Under the pieces are notes generated by a model. That model ran no database searches. It was not told the origin of the DNA and was given only the letters and a program-made list of their open reading frames with translations. Below, in pieces: positions 8,293 to 19,124 of a stretch of DNA of 64,000 nucleotides. Each line of letters starts with the position of its first letter. Position 1 is the first letter of the stretch. The position numbers and the translations under genes were made by a program. The DNA is taken from positions 310,001-374,000 of the forward strand of contig NZ_CP047355.1 of the NCBI RefSeq assembly GCF_030408815.1. Reading direction: 5' to 3'. Origin of the DNA: Corynebacterium freiburgense (lineage in GTDB: Bacteria; Actinomycetota; Actinomycetes; Mycobacteriales; Mycobacteriaceae).

Positions 8293-11200
8293 TTGAAAAA
8301 GTTGCGAAGACTCTGGCAGGTGCCTGTCGCAGTCGTGGCTGCATTTGGGCTTGTCTGGATGAGCGCGCCAGTCACTGTGGCGCAAGCCCAAGAAACCAGT
8401 ACCGTGGAATCTTCACCTGCACAGGAAGGGGGTGCAACCGAGGAAGCATCGGAAGATACTGGAGAGGCTGAACCTCTTGCACCTCCAGTGGAGAATGAGA
8501 CACCTGCACCGACTGCATCACCTCGTGGTGTAGATGTACCAGTAGGCCCCGAACTTACGGGTGGGCCGCGATTAGAGTATTCGGTGACTATAAAGTCGGA
8601 TGGCACACCGGATTTTGATAGTGATGATCAAGCTGGCAATGATTCCAGTGCAAACAATGGCATTGTTCGTGTGAATGACACTGTGACGTATAAGTTGCAG
8701 TATTCAGTCAATGAGGGTGTAGGCGAAAACGCCAGGTTTACATTAGCTTTGCCAAAAGGTATGGAGTTTGATTCACTGCCAAGTTTCTGTTTGGCGGGAA
8801 GTTCGCTTACTCCTGAAAGTGTTGGCGTTCCGAGTTTGCCATTATCGGCCGATTCGATTGATGAACTTGCTGCTCAGACATTGGAATGTAATGTTGGTTC
8901 ATTAAGCACAGAAACCCAATTTGTTGAGGTCACCGCCAAAGTATTGAACTATGTGCATAATGGGCAGACCTTAAAGCCAGTGCGGGCAGGTTTCCAGGTG
9001 GATAATGCCCCGGCAATTTCAGTGCCGGAATCGGATCTCCCTGAGCTCAGGGCGTCGGCACGCTTAAAGTGGGATATTTCCTTAAACTCTATTGCGCTTG
9101 AAGAAAACCGAGGGTACGTCTATGGGCCATCAACGGAACCTTGCCCCTGGGATAAAAACCGGATTTGTAAACGCACCGGCCATACTGTGCTTATTTCCGC
9201 GCCGGCCGGTGGTAAGGGCGCGATGCCAGCAATCGGCGATATCACTTTTGATGAGGATTTATCCTTCCGCAGCCTCTACCCAACGTTACAACCCGAGCAG
9301 TACGCCAAGTTGGAAGCTGAGCGGGAAAAATACGGTAGCCGAGCATACCCAGAAGGCACCTACTATAGCGCGCCTGGTAATGAGATCGGCACACGGTATA
9401 ACAACATCACACACACCGAAGTGAATTCTGTGCGGAATTCCGGCAAGCTGCTTTTTGATAAATCACTAGCCGGCCAAGCAGTACCGTTCCGTGTGGTTGC
9501 ACCAGATATGTCGCTACGCACGTATCCCCAGCAGGTAACACGGCCGCAGGGTAATGCAATTCCAGGCAATCAAGCATATGCGGTTTCGCATTTCTTTAGT
9601 GTGTATACCCCTGTGGATACTATTCGGGAATTTGGTATTCAAAAAGGGACTACATGGACGCTGGAGACAAAGAACTGGCTGAAAAACCTAGAGATTCGTG
9701 GTTTTACAGGTGCAGATATTCAGCGTAGCGATGACCAACCAACTTGGAATGATCACCGTGATACCACTCCAAATATTTCCTTTGGTGCTCGCTTTAATAA
9801 AGTATTTACCGGTGTTCCAGGCGAACCCGGCAATATGGTTCCTGAATTCTTCTCGCCAGGATATGCCGCCCGCGGTGAAGGGCCTCCCGGAGGCGCCACC
9901 TTACGGAGCGGTGGTATTACAGTAGCGCCTACCCAAAATGTGCTTTCTCAATTGGAAGTTTCAGGCTCGAATCCGGATTACCCAGGGGATATAAGTATTG
10001 TCTTGTGCGATTCTTGGGATAATTCACGTTTGCATCTTCAATCCCGAGATGTGCCTGCTAGCACCTATGATAAAATAACCTTCCAATCGGTGCCTTCTCA
10101 AGGTGCACCCGTGTGGGTTTCTGGATATAACAATGTCCGAGATGGCAAAGGCGGTGTGCGCAATGCACAGGCCCCAAATGAGGTGCCAGCAATAAAGGTG
10201 CAATATTCGCCTACGGCTGGTGGAAGTAGGGACGCCTCCGAGTGCGGCGATGCACAAGGGCCATGGTTTGATAACCCAGCCGACGTTCCGGGTAACGACG
10301 CCGCGCAAGCCCAACAAGGCATTTACACCGGCGTTGCCCGTGTGCGGGTTCATAGCATCCTTCCAGCACCCGTATCTAATAGCTCAACACTGGGCAATGG
10401 CGTGCGAATGGGTATTTCCATTAATCAACGAATCGCAGATTCTGGCCGTCCTACTGGAGATATCATCCCTAACTGGGCAGCTATGAAAGTGGTCGCAGGT
10501 AGTGCCCTGAATATGGAGGAAACCTTAGCGGCTAACACTGGATGGAGTCGTTCCGACTATAACCCGGAAGGACACACAGGTAGTCCTGGTGACCGTCTTA
10601 TTTTGGGATTAGCCCAAGTACGCGTTGACAAGAAAGTTCGCCGCGGCACCGAAGGTGAATTTACTGATACACCTCCTCGCGTCAGCGGAGGCGGCGTGCG
10701 CGATAGCGCCACCGGACAGTTAATTCCTGCCGATACTGTGCAATACCTGATTTCTCCTTCACTGACCTCGGGTGTACTTACCCCTGGCATTCTCAAGGAT
10801 GTGTGGGTTGAGGACTGCTTGCCTTCATCTCAAGTATTTATTCAGGCTTCACGTCCACCGGTAGAAGTATTTCCTGGCTTTACACCAAGTGACGCTAAGC
10901 GCAATAAGTGCGATTCTGATGAAACTTATATTCGTTGGGTCTATCCAAAGCATGAGGTAAACAGGCCAATCGAACCGATTATTTTAACTACGGAAGTTTC
11001 GCCAATTGCAAAACCTGGCGTGTACAACAATGTGGTTCAGGTGTGGGCTGAAGATGATGCTTCATCAGTAAAACAGCGCAAGGACAATGCCCAGGTGCAG
11101 ATTAATAATATTGCTGGCATTAAGTTGGAGAAGCTGGCCCTAACCCCAGAAGTTCAAGTGAACCGTGAAGGCCAACAGCACCACGAGCTTAATAAATGGC

Positions 11201-14200
11201 GGGTTACCCTGGCGAATACTTTGCCAAAGGGTGGCACTTCTGCCGTGCAAAACCCCGATATTATCGATGTCCTGCCAAAAAACGGTGTAGCCGGTTCACA
11301 GTTCCAGGGGACATTTGAATTTGTTTCTGCAAAGGTGCTTACTGGTGATTCGAATGTGCGCATCCTTTACACGAAGGACGCGAATGTTGACCTCGACCAG
11401 CGCAATAATGCCAATGTGACCTGGTGTGAATCAGCCGAAAGTAACGACGCCTCCTGCCCCCAGAATCCTAGTGAAGTTACGGCATTGCGCATCCAACGTC
11501 CTGGATTATTTGATAGTGGCGATACAATCGCAATCGAACTGGCCATGAAGGGTATTGGTAATGCCCGAGATAACGTCTATGTGAACCGCGTATTCGCAGC
11601 TGCCGAAGGCTTGCAATATCCTGTAGGGCCAATCGCTAATGCTGAGCGAGTTATTGAATCCGAAATTGGCGACTTTACCTGGTGGGACATCAACCGCAAC
11701 GGCGAACAAGATAATTTCAACGGTGAGCCCGAACCTCTGGCCGAAAACGTTGAAGTTCGCCTAGAAGGTGTCGATGATCTTGGAAACCAAGTTGCATTGC
11801 AAACCACCACAAATGCCTCTGGACGTTACCTGTTTAATAAACTCCGCGCCTCCAATGGTGATGGTTATACCGTTACCTTCCGTGGTAAAGGTTCACTGAC
11901 CCAAAAGAACGCCAAAGGCGTGGATACTGAACGCGATTCCAATGCTGACCAACAAACAGGCGCATCTGAGCCTGTTGTGCTGCATGCCAATACCTCCAAC
12001 TATTCGATCGACGCTGGTTTTGTTACGGAAGGCAGCCTGGTCTTTACAAAATTGCTGAAGGGACAGGGCGTCGAAAAGTATGCCCCAGGTGACCGCTATG
12101 AATTCAAAGTCACCTGTACACTCGGCGATAAAGAAGTGGTGAATAAAACCATCACCATGGTCGCTGAAAAGGGACAAACAGAAATCACAGCCGAGCCAAT
12201 TAATAATATCCCCGCCGAGGCAGTGTGTAAGGTCACCGAAACCAACGCCGGCCGCGCAGACCAAGGGCAGCAGGAAACCAATGACATTAAAATCACTTGG
12301 AATCCAGAAACCGGCAAAGGCAACCAAGTAGCAATTGCACTGACCAATAACTACTCCGCAGGTGCTATCCGAATAGCAAAGCGCCTTGAAGGTGAAGACC
12401 GCGCAAAGGAAGCCGCCCGCACCAAAGAGTTCCGTTTTGATGTTATCTGCCAAATGGAAGCCAACCAGCCGCCAGTGCTACATATTCAAGGCGTCACCAT
12501 TACAGGCGAAAACACCGTCGATGTTCTTGGTGAAGACGGCCAACCAGCTAAACTCCCCAAGGGTGCTCGCTGTTTTGCCACCGAAACCGAGTCCGCTGGT
12601 GCAATCCAAACCGTGATTGATCACAAGGACTTTAATACCGGTGCGCTAATCGACCCAGCGAATCCGAACGAACTGGCGCAAATCACCATTACTGCAACCA
12701 ACACCTTTGAAATCCCGCGCATACCAGTAAAGGTATCCAAGGTGGTTGTGGCCAATGGCTTTGAGGGTAGCAATGACTTCAAAGTTGACTACCGGTGTAC
12801 CGCACCTGGACGCAATGGAGACAATGAAGTTCCAGCCGAAGGCACCGTTCAAGTAACAGGCGGTAGCGAAACCAAGATCGGTGATTTCCCTGTAGGCACA
12901 GAATGCCAACTTACCGGTGAACATGAAGCGGAAATACAACGTCAGGGCTACACCCTTGGCATTAATCTTGGTGAAACAGTCCAGGTGGCTGAGCCCGGTG
13001 TTACCTTGGTAGCGACCAACACCTATACCCGAGATCACGGTAGCTTTAGCATTACCAAGCACATTATTGGTGATGAACCAGACGCCATTGCGGAAAAGAA
13101 ATTCCTCATCGAATACAAGTGTGTAGATCCGCAAGGTAAAGGCGAAACCAAAACCGGAGCATTACCAGTCAGCGTTGCTGGAGGGCCAGTTGTAGCACCA
13201 GAAATCCCAACGGGCTGGGAATGCACACTGACAGAAAACAAAGATTCCGCACAACGCCTGAACTTCACTCACACCAAGGGCGAAATTCAGCCAGCCAAAT
13301 TTACCGTGGAAGCAAAAGACACTGAAGTCAAAGTTGCCGTAACCAATGAATACACCCGTGACCACGGCACCTTTAGCGTGACTAAAAAAGTTACTGGTGA
13401 CAATGCCGAAACCAACCGCAATACCACCTTTAAGGTGAACTATGTATGTGGAGATGCTCGCGGTGTACTTGAGGTTCCCGGAAATGGCACCACGGTACCG
13501 GGACCACAAATCCCGGTAGGCACACAGTGCGAAATCACCGAAGACCTCGCCTCTGCACAGCAGGAAAACCACACAGTAGCTGCCAAGGTAACCCCCTCAA
13601 CATTTACTGTGACCGGCAAAGACTCCGTAACCAAGGTGGAAGTATCTAATGAATACAAACGCCATAAAGGTGGAGTAACGCTGACAAAGGAAGTAAAGGG
13701 CGACGCTACTACCATCGCGCCAAAGGAATTCAACTTCGAATACACCTGCACTGGATTACCCGCAGGCGAAAAACGCCAAGCCAAGGTAACCCCAGGAAAG
13801 ATCACTGAAATCACTGACCTGCCAACGGGCACATGCACCTTTATTGAACAGGGCGCCTCGGCAAAAAATAGCGATCATTCCGTAGTGATCAGCGTAAACG
13901 GTAAAGAGCCAACCCCAGGTGCCCAAGTCACAGTAGACGTGACAAAAGACACCACCGTAACTGTCCATGCCGTAAACACATACACGGTGCACCGCAAGCC
14001 ATTCGAAATCTTGAAAGAAATCGAAGCAGATGTGGCAAAGGACGAGCTGGCGGCCCGCAAGGTATTCACATTCAATTACACCTGCGAACCACCATTCCAG
14101 GGGTTAGAGAAACAAATAGGCACCCTCAACGTACGTGCAGATGGCAAACCCATTGCCTCCCCACCGATCCCAGTGGGAAGCAAATGCACCGTAGAAGAAG

Positions 14201-14856
14201 ATGCTGCGTCCGCTGCCGAACCAAACTACGACGTTCAAACCGCAAAACCTGAAACCTTTACTATTGGCGAAGGCGAAGCCATCCATCGAGTAACCGCCAA
14301 AAACGTATACACCCATCACCGTGGCACATTCGAAATGGCAAAACTCGTTGAAGGCGTAAACCACCTCCAAGACCACACCTTCGCGTTCCATTACGAATGC
14401 ACAGATGGAACCAAAGGAACCCTGGAAGTAAAAGGAAACGGGAAAGCAGCCGCATCAAATGCGCAAATCCAGGTGGGTGCAATATGCCGAGTCTGGGAGG
14501 ACGTAGACCGAGCCCAACAACCAGGACTCACTCTTCGTCCCGTTTCAGATATGGAATTCAAAATCAAACAAAAAGGACAGAAAGTGGTGCTTTCGGCAGT
14601 AAACCACTACACCCCGCCGAACACCCCACCAGGAATTCCACTGATCCCACTGATTCCACCACTCAACCCAGTGGTGCCAGCAAAACCAACCCCGTCAGCG
14701 GATAATGGAAATGTTGTTGCGCGAATCGTACGGCAAGGCCAGCAGCTGGCCAAGACAGGTGTAAGTAACTTGATTATTCCAATGACAGGCATCTCACTAG
14801 TGCTTGTAGTTGGAGGATTGGCACTTGTCCTTGTACGGAGAAACCGTAAAGAGTAA
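8293..14856 (+). CDS. Giant cell-wall-anchored protein with SdrD B-like domain, eight DUF5979-like repeats and LAKTG sorting signal
   Basis: Predicted 2187-residue surface protein, the largest gene here. The signal peptide has a KKLRRLW n-region, a hydrophobic core and probable cleavage near VAQA-QE. A unique region of about 1100 residues follows. Near residue 1126 is a single SdrD B-like domain (motif GDFTWWDINRNGEQD, ending NYSIDAGF). From about residue 1246 eight DUF5979-like domains follow, beginning near nucleotides 12028, 12360, 12722, 13036, 13363, 13669, 13991 and 14320. A Pro-rich stretch, LAKTG near residue 2152, a membrane span and RRNRKE finish the protein. TTG 8293 is preferred because AGAAAG lies 8 nt upstream and gives a clean signal peptide; TTG 8269 and GTG 8245 are alternatives. 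It shares its architecture with the preceding gene, so the two are probably an ancient tandem pair. Confidence 0.9.
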   Translation: MKKLRRLWQVPVAVVAAFGLVWMSAPVTVAQAQETSTVESSPAQEGGATEEASEDTGEAEPLAPPVENETPAPTASPRGVDVPVGPELTGGPRLEYSVTIKSDGTPDFDSDDQAGNDSSANNGIVRVNDTVTYKLQYSVNEGVGENARFTLALPKGMEFDSLPSFCLAGSSLTPESVGVPSLPLSADSIDELAAQTLECNVGSLSTETQFVEVTAKVLNYVHNGQTLKPVRAGFQVDNAPAISVPESDLPELRASARLKWDISLNSIALEENRGYVYGPSTEPCPWDKNRICKRTGHTVLISAPAGGKGAMPAIGDITFDEDLSFRSLYPTLQPEQYAKLEAEREKYGSRAYPEGTYYSAPGNEIGTRYNNITHTEVNSVRNSGKLLFDKSLAGQAVPFRVVAPDMSLRTYPQQVTRPQGNAIPGNQAYAVSHFFSVYTPVDTIREFGIQKGTTWTLETKNWLKNLEIRGFTGADIQRSDDQPTWNDHRDTTPNISFGARFNKVFTGVPGEPGNMVPEFFSPGYAARGEGPPGGATLRSGGITVAPTQNVLSQLEVSGSNPDYPGDISIVLCDSWDNSRLHLQSRDVPASTYDKITFQSVPSQGAPVWVSGYNNVRDGKGGVRNAQAPNEVPAIKVQYSPTAGGSRDASECGDAQGPWFDNPADVPGNDAAQAQQGIYTGVARVRVHSILPAPVSNSSTLGNGVRMGISINQRIADSGRPTGDIIPNWAAMKVVAGSALNMEETLAANTGWSRSDYNPEGHTGSPGDRLILGLAQVRVDKKVRRGTEGEFTDTPPRVSGGGVRDSATGQLIPADTVQYLISPSLTSGVLTPGILKDVWVEDCLPSSQVFIQASRPPVEVFPGFTPSDAKRNKCDSDETYIRWVYPKHEVNRPIEPIILTTEVSPIAKPGVYNNVVQVWAEDDASSVKQRKDNAQVQINNIAGIKLEKLALTPEVQVNREGQQHHELNKWRVTLANTLPKGGTSAVQNPDIIDVLPKNGVAGSQFQGTFEFVSAKVLTGDSNVRILYTKDANVDLDQRNNANVTWCESAESNDASCPQNPSEVTALRIQRPGLFDSGDTIAIELAMKGIGNARDNVYVNRVFAAAEGLQYPVGPIANAERVIESEIGDFTWWDINRNGEQDNFNGEPEPLAENVEVRLEGVDDLGNQVALQTTTNASGRYLFNKLRASNGDGYTVTFRGKGSLTQKNAKGVDTERDSNADQQTGASEPVVLHANTSNYSIDAGFVTEGSLVFTKLLKGQGVEKYAPGDRYEFKVTCTLGDKEVVNKTITMVAEKGQTEITAEPINNIPAEAVCKVTETNAGRADQGQQETNDIKITWNPETGKGNQVAIALTNNYSAGAIRIAKRLEGEDRAKEAARTKEFRFDVICQMEANQPPVLHIQGVTITGENTVDVLGEDGQPAKLPKGARCFATETESAGAIQTVIDHKDFNTGALIDPANPNELAQITITATNTFEIPRIPVKVSKVVVANGFEGSNDFKVDYRCTAPGRNGDNEVPAEGTVQVTGGSETKIGDFPVGTECQLTGEHEAEIQRQGYTLGINLGETVQVAEPGVTLVATNTYTRDHGSFSITKHIIGDEPDAIAEKKFLIEYKCVDPQGKGETKTGALPVSVAGGPVVAPEIPTGWECTLTENKDSAQRLNFTHTKGEIQPAKFTVEAKDTEVKVAVTNEYTRDHGTFSVTKKVTGDNAETNRNTTFKVNYVCGDARGVLEVPGNGTTVPGPQIPVGTQCEITEDLASAQQENHTVAAKVTPSTFTVTGKDSVTKVEVSNEYKRHKGGVTLTKEVKGDATTIAPKEFNFEYTCTGLPAGEKRQAKVTPGKITEITDLPTGTCTFIEQGASAKNSDHSVVISVNGKEPTPGAQVTVDVTKDTTVTVHAVNTYTVHRKPFEILKEIEADVAKDELAARKVFTFNYTCEPPFQGLEKQIGTLNVRADGKPIASPPIPVGSKCTVEEDAASAAEPNYDVQTAKPETFTIGEGEAIHRVTAKNVYTHHRGTFEMAKLVEGVNHLQDHTFAFHYECTDGTKGTLEVKGNGKAAASNAQIQVGAICRVWEDVDRAQQPGLTLRPVSDMEFKIKQKGQKVVLSAVNHYTPPNTPPGIPLIPLIPPLNPVVPAKPTPSADNGNVVARIVRQGQQLAKTGVSNLIIPMTGISLVLVVGGLALVLVRRNRKE

Positions 14857-14881
14857 GTGGTAGTGCTTACCCGATAATGAA

Positions 14882-14924
14882 CTAAAGCGCCGACCTGCGA
14901 AATGTGGGTCGGCGCTTTAGTTTT
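14882..14924 (+). terminator. Rho-independent terminator after the giant surface-protein gene
   Basis: CTAAAGCGCCGACC (14882-14895) and GGTCGGCGCTTTAG (14907-14920) make a perfect 14-bp stem followed by TTTT. Confidence 0.9.
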
Positions 14925-14984
14925 GGGGGTTTGTGTGTGGGCTGCCGGCGGGATTGAGTTGTGGGCTGCCGGTTACCTGGGGGT

Positions 14985-15104
14985 TGTCGTTTAATACACC
15001 ATCTTGTGTGCAATTGGTGTAAAAAGCGTCTGCGAACGGCCCCTGGGGCTAAAGTTTTGTCGCAAAAAACACCAATTGTGCACAATATGGAGTAAAAAAC
15101 GACA
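14985..15104 (+). repeat. Palindromic repeat family 2, locus A (two units)
   Basis: Two units of about 47 nt. Unit A1 (14985-15031) starts TGTCGTTTAATACACCA and has the return arm TGGTGTA (15015-15021), with a degenerate end. Unit A2 (15058-15104) starts TGTCGC, ends CGACA and has a decayed stem. The flank before A1 (TTACCTGGGGGTTGTCG) recurs, inverted, at 61570-61590 beside locus B. The 493-bp gap from 14857 to 15349 contains no gene. Confidence 0.75.
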
Positions 15105-15349
15105 CTAGTTATGGAAGTAACAGTAATACTAAGCATCTGTTGCTCTTTTTATTGCGTCTAGCGATCCGATATTCAGGTATTTTGGGCCGTCCGCGCGTCC
15201 GTGCGTTTGGCAACTGCCACAGTGGTGGTTTTCTAAATAAATAAGCCTGCTTCTCCATTGAGGTCGATGTGTTCTTTGGGACTTTTGTGGCGGCGGTCTG
15301 ATCTTATCCAGTACGATAGCTGGTAAAAGTGTACTCACTGGGAGGTGTT

Positions 15350-16528
15350 GTGAATATTCGTGCTCCATCGGATTTGGATATTGTGATTGTTGGTGCCGCG
15401 CGGACGCCTCATGGAAGATTGCTAGGGCAGCTTGCTGGTTATTCTGCTGTTGATTTGGGGGCGGTGGCTATTCGCGGTGCACTTGGTGATATTGATCCGC
15501 ACTTTGTCGATGCTGTAATTCTTGGCCAGGTGTTGCAGGCCGGGGCTGGGCAGAATCCAGCAAAGCAGGCGGCGCTTGGTGCTGGTATTTCTCCCCGTGC
15601 ACACACATCTACGGTAAATAAGGTTTGTCTTTCTGGGCTTACTGCGATTATCGACGCCGCACGCCTCCTTCGTAGTGGTGAGGCTCAGGTCGTGGTGGCT
15701 GGGGGGATGGAATCTATGAGTAATGCACCGCATTTGCTTTCGGATGTGCGTCGGGTTTGTAAGTTCGGTGATATTAGCGCTGTGGATCATATGGCTCATG
15801 ATGGATTGATGGCTGCTGATCTGCGGATTTCTATGGGGGAATTGACGGAAAAGTTTGCTGATCGCTATCCGGTAACGCGTACTGCACAGGACGAATGTGC
15901 CGCTCGGTCGCACCAGCGTGCTGCGGAGGCGTGGGCGAATGGTGTATTCCGCGATGAAGTTGTCCCTGTGGGTGACATTGTGTCAGATGAAGGGATTCGA
16001 CCCGATTCCACCCTAGAGACTCTTTCGAAACTTCGCCCGGTGTTTGCCCAAGACGGGACAATTACCGCTGGGAATTCTTCGCCAATTACTGATGGTGCAG
16101 CGGCGGTGGTGTTGACTACCCGGGGCGTCGCAAAGCAGTTTGGTTGGCGTGAGATGGCTACCCTGTGCTCGGTTGGGCAAACGGCGGGCCCAGATGCCTC
16201 ATTGCAGCAGCAGCCGGCCGACGCCTTGGTTGTCGCTCTTAAGCGCGAAGGATGGAGCGCTGCTGAGCTGGATTTTGTAGAAATCAATGAAGCTTTTGTG
16301 GCAGTCGTTGTGCATTCAGCTCAGGCATTGGGTATCCGTCCGGAAGATGTGAATTCGCATGGGGGAGCGATTGCGCTTGGGCACCCGATCGGAGCTTCGG
16401 GCGCGCGCCTTGTTGTTCATATGGCGCATCAACTTTCCGCAGTTTGTGGACGTCGCGCTGGGGTTGCCTTGTGTGGCGGTGGCGGCCAGGGTGAGGCATT
16501 ATTGCTTGCGAAAATTACAGATGACTAG
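15350..16528 (+). CDS. Thiolase family acetyl-CoA C-acyltransferase
   Basis: Catalyses thiolytic cleavage of 3-ketoacyl-CoA (or the reverse condensation), the last step of beta-oxidation. The product has 392 residues, the family length. Seen: the nucleophilic Cys in NKVCLSGL (about residue 88), the general-base His in [10 protein letters not shown], and the C-terminal second Cys in [13 protein letters not shown] 15350 follows GGGAGG (15340-15345); the spacing is short, but the resulting N-terminus ([20 protein letters not shown]) fits the family. It ends 8 bp before an enoyl-CoA hydratase gene, so the two probably form an operon. Sequence alone does not separate degradative thiolase from acetoacetyl-CoA thiolase. 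Confidence 0.92.
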   Translation: MNIRAPSDLDIVIVGAARTPHGRLLGQLAGYSAVDLGAVAIRGALGDIDPHFVDAVILGQVLQAGAGQNPAKQAALGAGISPRAHTSTVNKVCLSGLTAIIDAARLLRSGEAQVVVAGGMESMSNAPHLLSDVRRVCKFGDISAVDHMAHDGLMAADLRISMGELTEKFADRYPVTRTAQDECAARSHQRAAEAWANGVFRDEVVPVGDIVSDEGIRPDSTLETLSKLRPVFAQDGTITAGNSSPITDGAAAVVLTTRGVAKQFGWREMATLCSVGQTAGPDASLQQQPADALVVALKREGWSAAELDFVEINEAFVAVVVHSAQALGIRPEDVNSHGGAIALGHPIGASGARLVVHMAHQLSAVCGRRAGVALCGGGGQGEALLLAKITDD

Positions 16529-16536
16529 GAGGAAAT

Positions 16537-17310
16537 ATGAGCTATGAAAACATTGTGAGCAGCGTTGAAGGGCGTGTTGGGATTATTCGGCTCAATCGTC
16601 CAAAGGCACTCAATGCTCTGAACTTCGTAACGATGATGGAAGTCACGTCATGTGCAAAAGCATTCGATCAGAATCTTGATATTGGATGCATTGTGATTAT
16701 CGGCTCTGAAAAGGCCTTTGCCGCTGGTGCAGACATTAAAGAAATGGCCGATAGTTCCATGAGTGATATGTATCGATCGAATTGGTTTTCCACATGGGAT
16801 GAATTGACACGTGTGCGGAAACCCATAATCGCTGCGGTGTCGGGGTATGCCTTAGGCGGTGGTTGTGAACTCGCAATGATGTGTGATTTTATTTTGGCGT
16901 CGGAGACCGCAAAGTTCGGGCAACCAGAAATTAATTTGGGAGTATTGCCAGGTATGGGTGGCTCGCAGCGCCTTACCCGCGCGATCGGGAAATCGAAAGC
17001 CATGGAGATGTGCCTTACCGGGCGCATGATGGATGCAACGGAAGCATTGCAATCCGGGCTGGTCGCCCGTGTAATACCCACCGAAACTTTTGAACAGGAA
17101 GTATTCCACGTAGCTGAGATCATTGCTGCTAAGCCAAATATCGCAGCTCAAATGGTGAAAGAGACCATTAATGCGGCATATGAAACCACCTTGAGCCAAG
17201 GCATTGTGTTTGAGCGACGAGTGTTTCATTCGGTATTTGCTACCCATGATCAAAAAGAGGGTATGGCGGCTTTTGTGGAAAAGCGAGAGCCGAAGTTTAC
17301 GAACGAATAA
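16537..17310 (+). CDS. Enoyl-CoA hydratase
   Basis: Crotonase-fold enzyme hydrating trans-2-enoyl-CoA to 3-hydroxyacyl-CoA in beta-oxidation. It has 257 residues. Seen: the oxyanion-hole segments [11 protein letters not shown] (about residue 63) and [17 protein letters not shown] (about 102), and the catalytic-Glu region [19 protein letters not shown] with both Glu positions expected of hydratases (E near 115 and 135). ATG 16537 has AGGAGGAA upstream. The start lies 8 bp after the thiolase stop, so translation is probably coupled. Confidence 0.94.
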   Translation: MSYENIVSSVEGRVGIIRLNRPKALNALNFVTMMEVTSCAKAFDQNLDIGCIVIIGSEKAFAAGADIKEMADSSMSDMYRSNWFSTWDELTRVRKPIIAAVSGYALGGGCELAMMCDFILASETAKFGQPEINLGVLPGMGGSQRLTRAIGKSKAMEMCLTGRMMDATEALQSGLVARVIPTETFEQEVFHVAEIIAAKPNIAAQMVKETINAAYETTLSQGIVFERRVFHSVFATHDQKEGMAAFVEKREPKFTNE

Positions 17311-17322
17311 AAAACACGAAAC

Positions 17323-17364
17323 AAAACCCCGAGTCTGGAATTCCTTCAAATTCGGGGTTTCGTT
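17323..17364. terminator. Bidirectional terminator between convergent genes
   Basis: AAAACCCCGA (17323-17332) and TTCGGGGTTT (17351-17360) form a stem flanked by T-rich sequence on one strand and A-rich sequence on the other. It lies between enoyl-CoA hydratase (+) and acyl-CoA synthetase (-). Confidence 0.75.
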
Positions 17365-17384
17365 TTGGCTGATAAGAGTAAATA

Positions 17385-19124
17385 TTAGCCTTTGAGCGTG
17401 GCGAAGTCGGTGTCGGCGTATTCGGTGCCAGCTGTGGTGGCGCCTTGATCAACGTTGTGAATTTCCGTTTCGCGTTTCCTTAAATCGACCCGGCGAATTT
17501 TACCGGAAACTGTTTTCGGGAGTTCAAAAAACTCCAGGCGGCGGATACGTTTATAGGGAGCTAGGGTGTCGCGGCAGTGTTTAAGGATTGCCTCTGCGGT
17601 TTCTGCTGTGGGGTCCCAGCCAGGGGCCAGAGCAATATACGCCTTTGGGACAGCGAGGCGAATCGGATCTGGAGAGGGCACCACTGCTACTTCAGCCACG
17701 GCTGGGTGCTCGATCACTGCGGATTCCAGCTCGAAAGGGGATAAGCGGTAATCGGAAGCCTTAAAAACATCGTCAGATCTGCCGATATAGGTGAGGTACC
17801 CGTCTTCGTCCCGTTCGGCAATATCGCCGGTGTGGTAGAAACCATCACGGAAGATTTCGGAGTTTTTCTCCGGGTCGCCGTAGTAGCCAGGGGTGAGACC
17901 GACTGGTCGGGGGTCTAAACGAAGGCATATCTCACCCGTGTCGCCAATTTCATCAGTGGCTGGATCAATAAGCACTACATCATAGCCGGGTAGTGGGCGT
18001 CCCATCGAACCCGGTTTTACCTTTTGGCCAGGAGTGTTAGCGGTTTGAACGGTGGATTCAGTTTGGCCAAAACCGTCACGAATAGTGGTGTTCCAAGCAC
18101 GTTCCACTGTGGAAATAAGTTCAGGATTAAGTGGTTCCCCGGCAGCTACCACTTTGGTAGGCGGGTTTTTCAGTCGGTTTAGATCTGCTTGAGCCAGCAT
18201 GCGCCATACTGTCGGCGGTGCGCAAAAACTGGTAACTCCTTCACTGGACATTTTTTCCATAAGGGCCACGGCGTCAAAACGCGCGTAGTTGTAGAGAAAC
18301 ACCGTAGCTCCTGCAATCCAAGGTGCGAAAAAGTTTGACCAGGCGTGTTTTGCCCATCCAGGAGCGGCTACGTTCAAGTGGACGTCACCGGGTGTAAGTC
18401 CGATCCAATACATAGTGGAGAGATGTCCAACAGGATATGAAGTGTGTGTATGTTCTACTAGCTTTGCTTTGGACGTAGTACCGGAAGTGAAGTAGAGAAG
18501 TAGGGTTTCATCTGCGCGCGTTGGTTGGGTTGGCACAAACTCTTCAGGGGCCTGTAGGGAATCAGAATAGCGCAGGTTTGGGTGTGCATCTTGGGTAAAA
18601 GGCTCATCGCCAACCTGGATTACCGTGAATGTACCTTCGACTTGTTGGAATTTTTCTGCGTCATCGGCTCCAGCAACTACCCACGAAACCTGGGCACGTT
18701 GGGTGCGATCGTTCAGGTCTGCGGAGCCGAGCATTGCGGTGGCTGGATTAATAACAAAACCTGCTTTAATGCAGGCGAGCATGGTCTCCCACAGCTCCAC
18801 TTGGTTATTAAGCATGAGCATAATGCGGTCGCCGCGTTGTACGCCCTGTTCGATAAGCCAGTTCGCTAATTGATTTGATCGTCGGGAAAGCTGATGGAAG
18901 GTGCGCCGGGTGTCACTACCATCCATTTCGGAAATCACCAAAGCTTCGCGGTCCCGCGAGTCTGGGTGATTGCCTAGATAATCAAACCAATCGAGCGCGA
19001 AGTTAAAATATTCGAATCTTGGCCATTCGAAAGAATCTACTGCAGTGGCGTAGTCTTCCCGGAACTCAAGTAGCTGGTCTCGGGCAGCTAAGAAGGCGGC
19101 GGTGGTGGGATTGGGGTTGCTCAT
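17385..19124 (-). CDS. AMP-binding acyl-CoA synthetase (acetyl/medium-chain type)
   Basis: ANL-superfamily ligase that activates a carboxylic acid to acyl-CoA through an acyl-AMP. The product has 579 residues. Motifs in order: P-loop-like LLLYFTSGTTSKAKLVEH (about residue 210), DGFGQTES, the hinge-region segments YHTGDIAERDEDGYLTYIGR and DDVFKASDYRLSPFELES, and the C-terminal catalytic Lys in KTVSGKIRR. The ATG at 19124 follows AAGGAG; a longer in-frame reading to 19295 lacks such a site. Overall look is closest to ACSM-like medium-chain synthetases, but substrate cannot be fixed. The catalytic Lys lies in the motif that Pat/AcuA acetylases modify in related enzymes, and such an acetylase/deacetylase pair is encoded nearby. 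Confidence 0.92.
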   Translation of the reverse strand: MSNPNPTTAAFLAARDQLLEFREDYATAVDSFEWPRFEYFNFALDWFDYLGNHPDSRDREALVISEMDGSDTRRTFHQLSRRSNQLANWLIEQGVQRGDRIMLMLNNQVELWETMLACIKAGFVINPATAMLGSADLNDRTQRAQVSWVVAGADDAEKFQQVEGTFTVIQVGDEPFTQDAHPNLRYSDSLQAPEEFVPTQPTRADETLLLYFTSGTTSKAKLVEHTHTSYPVGHLSTMYWIGLTPGDVHLNVAAPGWAKHAWSNFFAPWIAGATVFLYNYARFDAVALMEKMSSEGVTSFCAPPTVWRMLAQADLNRLKNPPTKVVAAGEPLNPELISTVERAWNTTIRDGFGQTESTVQTANTPGQKVKPGSMGRPLPGYDVVLIDPATDEIGDTGEICLRLDPRPVGLTPGYYGDPEKNSEIFRDGFYHTGDIAERDEDGYLTYIGRSDDVFKASDYRLSPFELESAVIEHPAVAEVAVVPSPDPIRLAVPKAYIALAPGWDPTAETAEAILKHCRDTLAPYKRIRRLEFFELPKTVSGKIRRVDLRKRETEIHNVDQGATTAGTEYADTDFATLKG

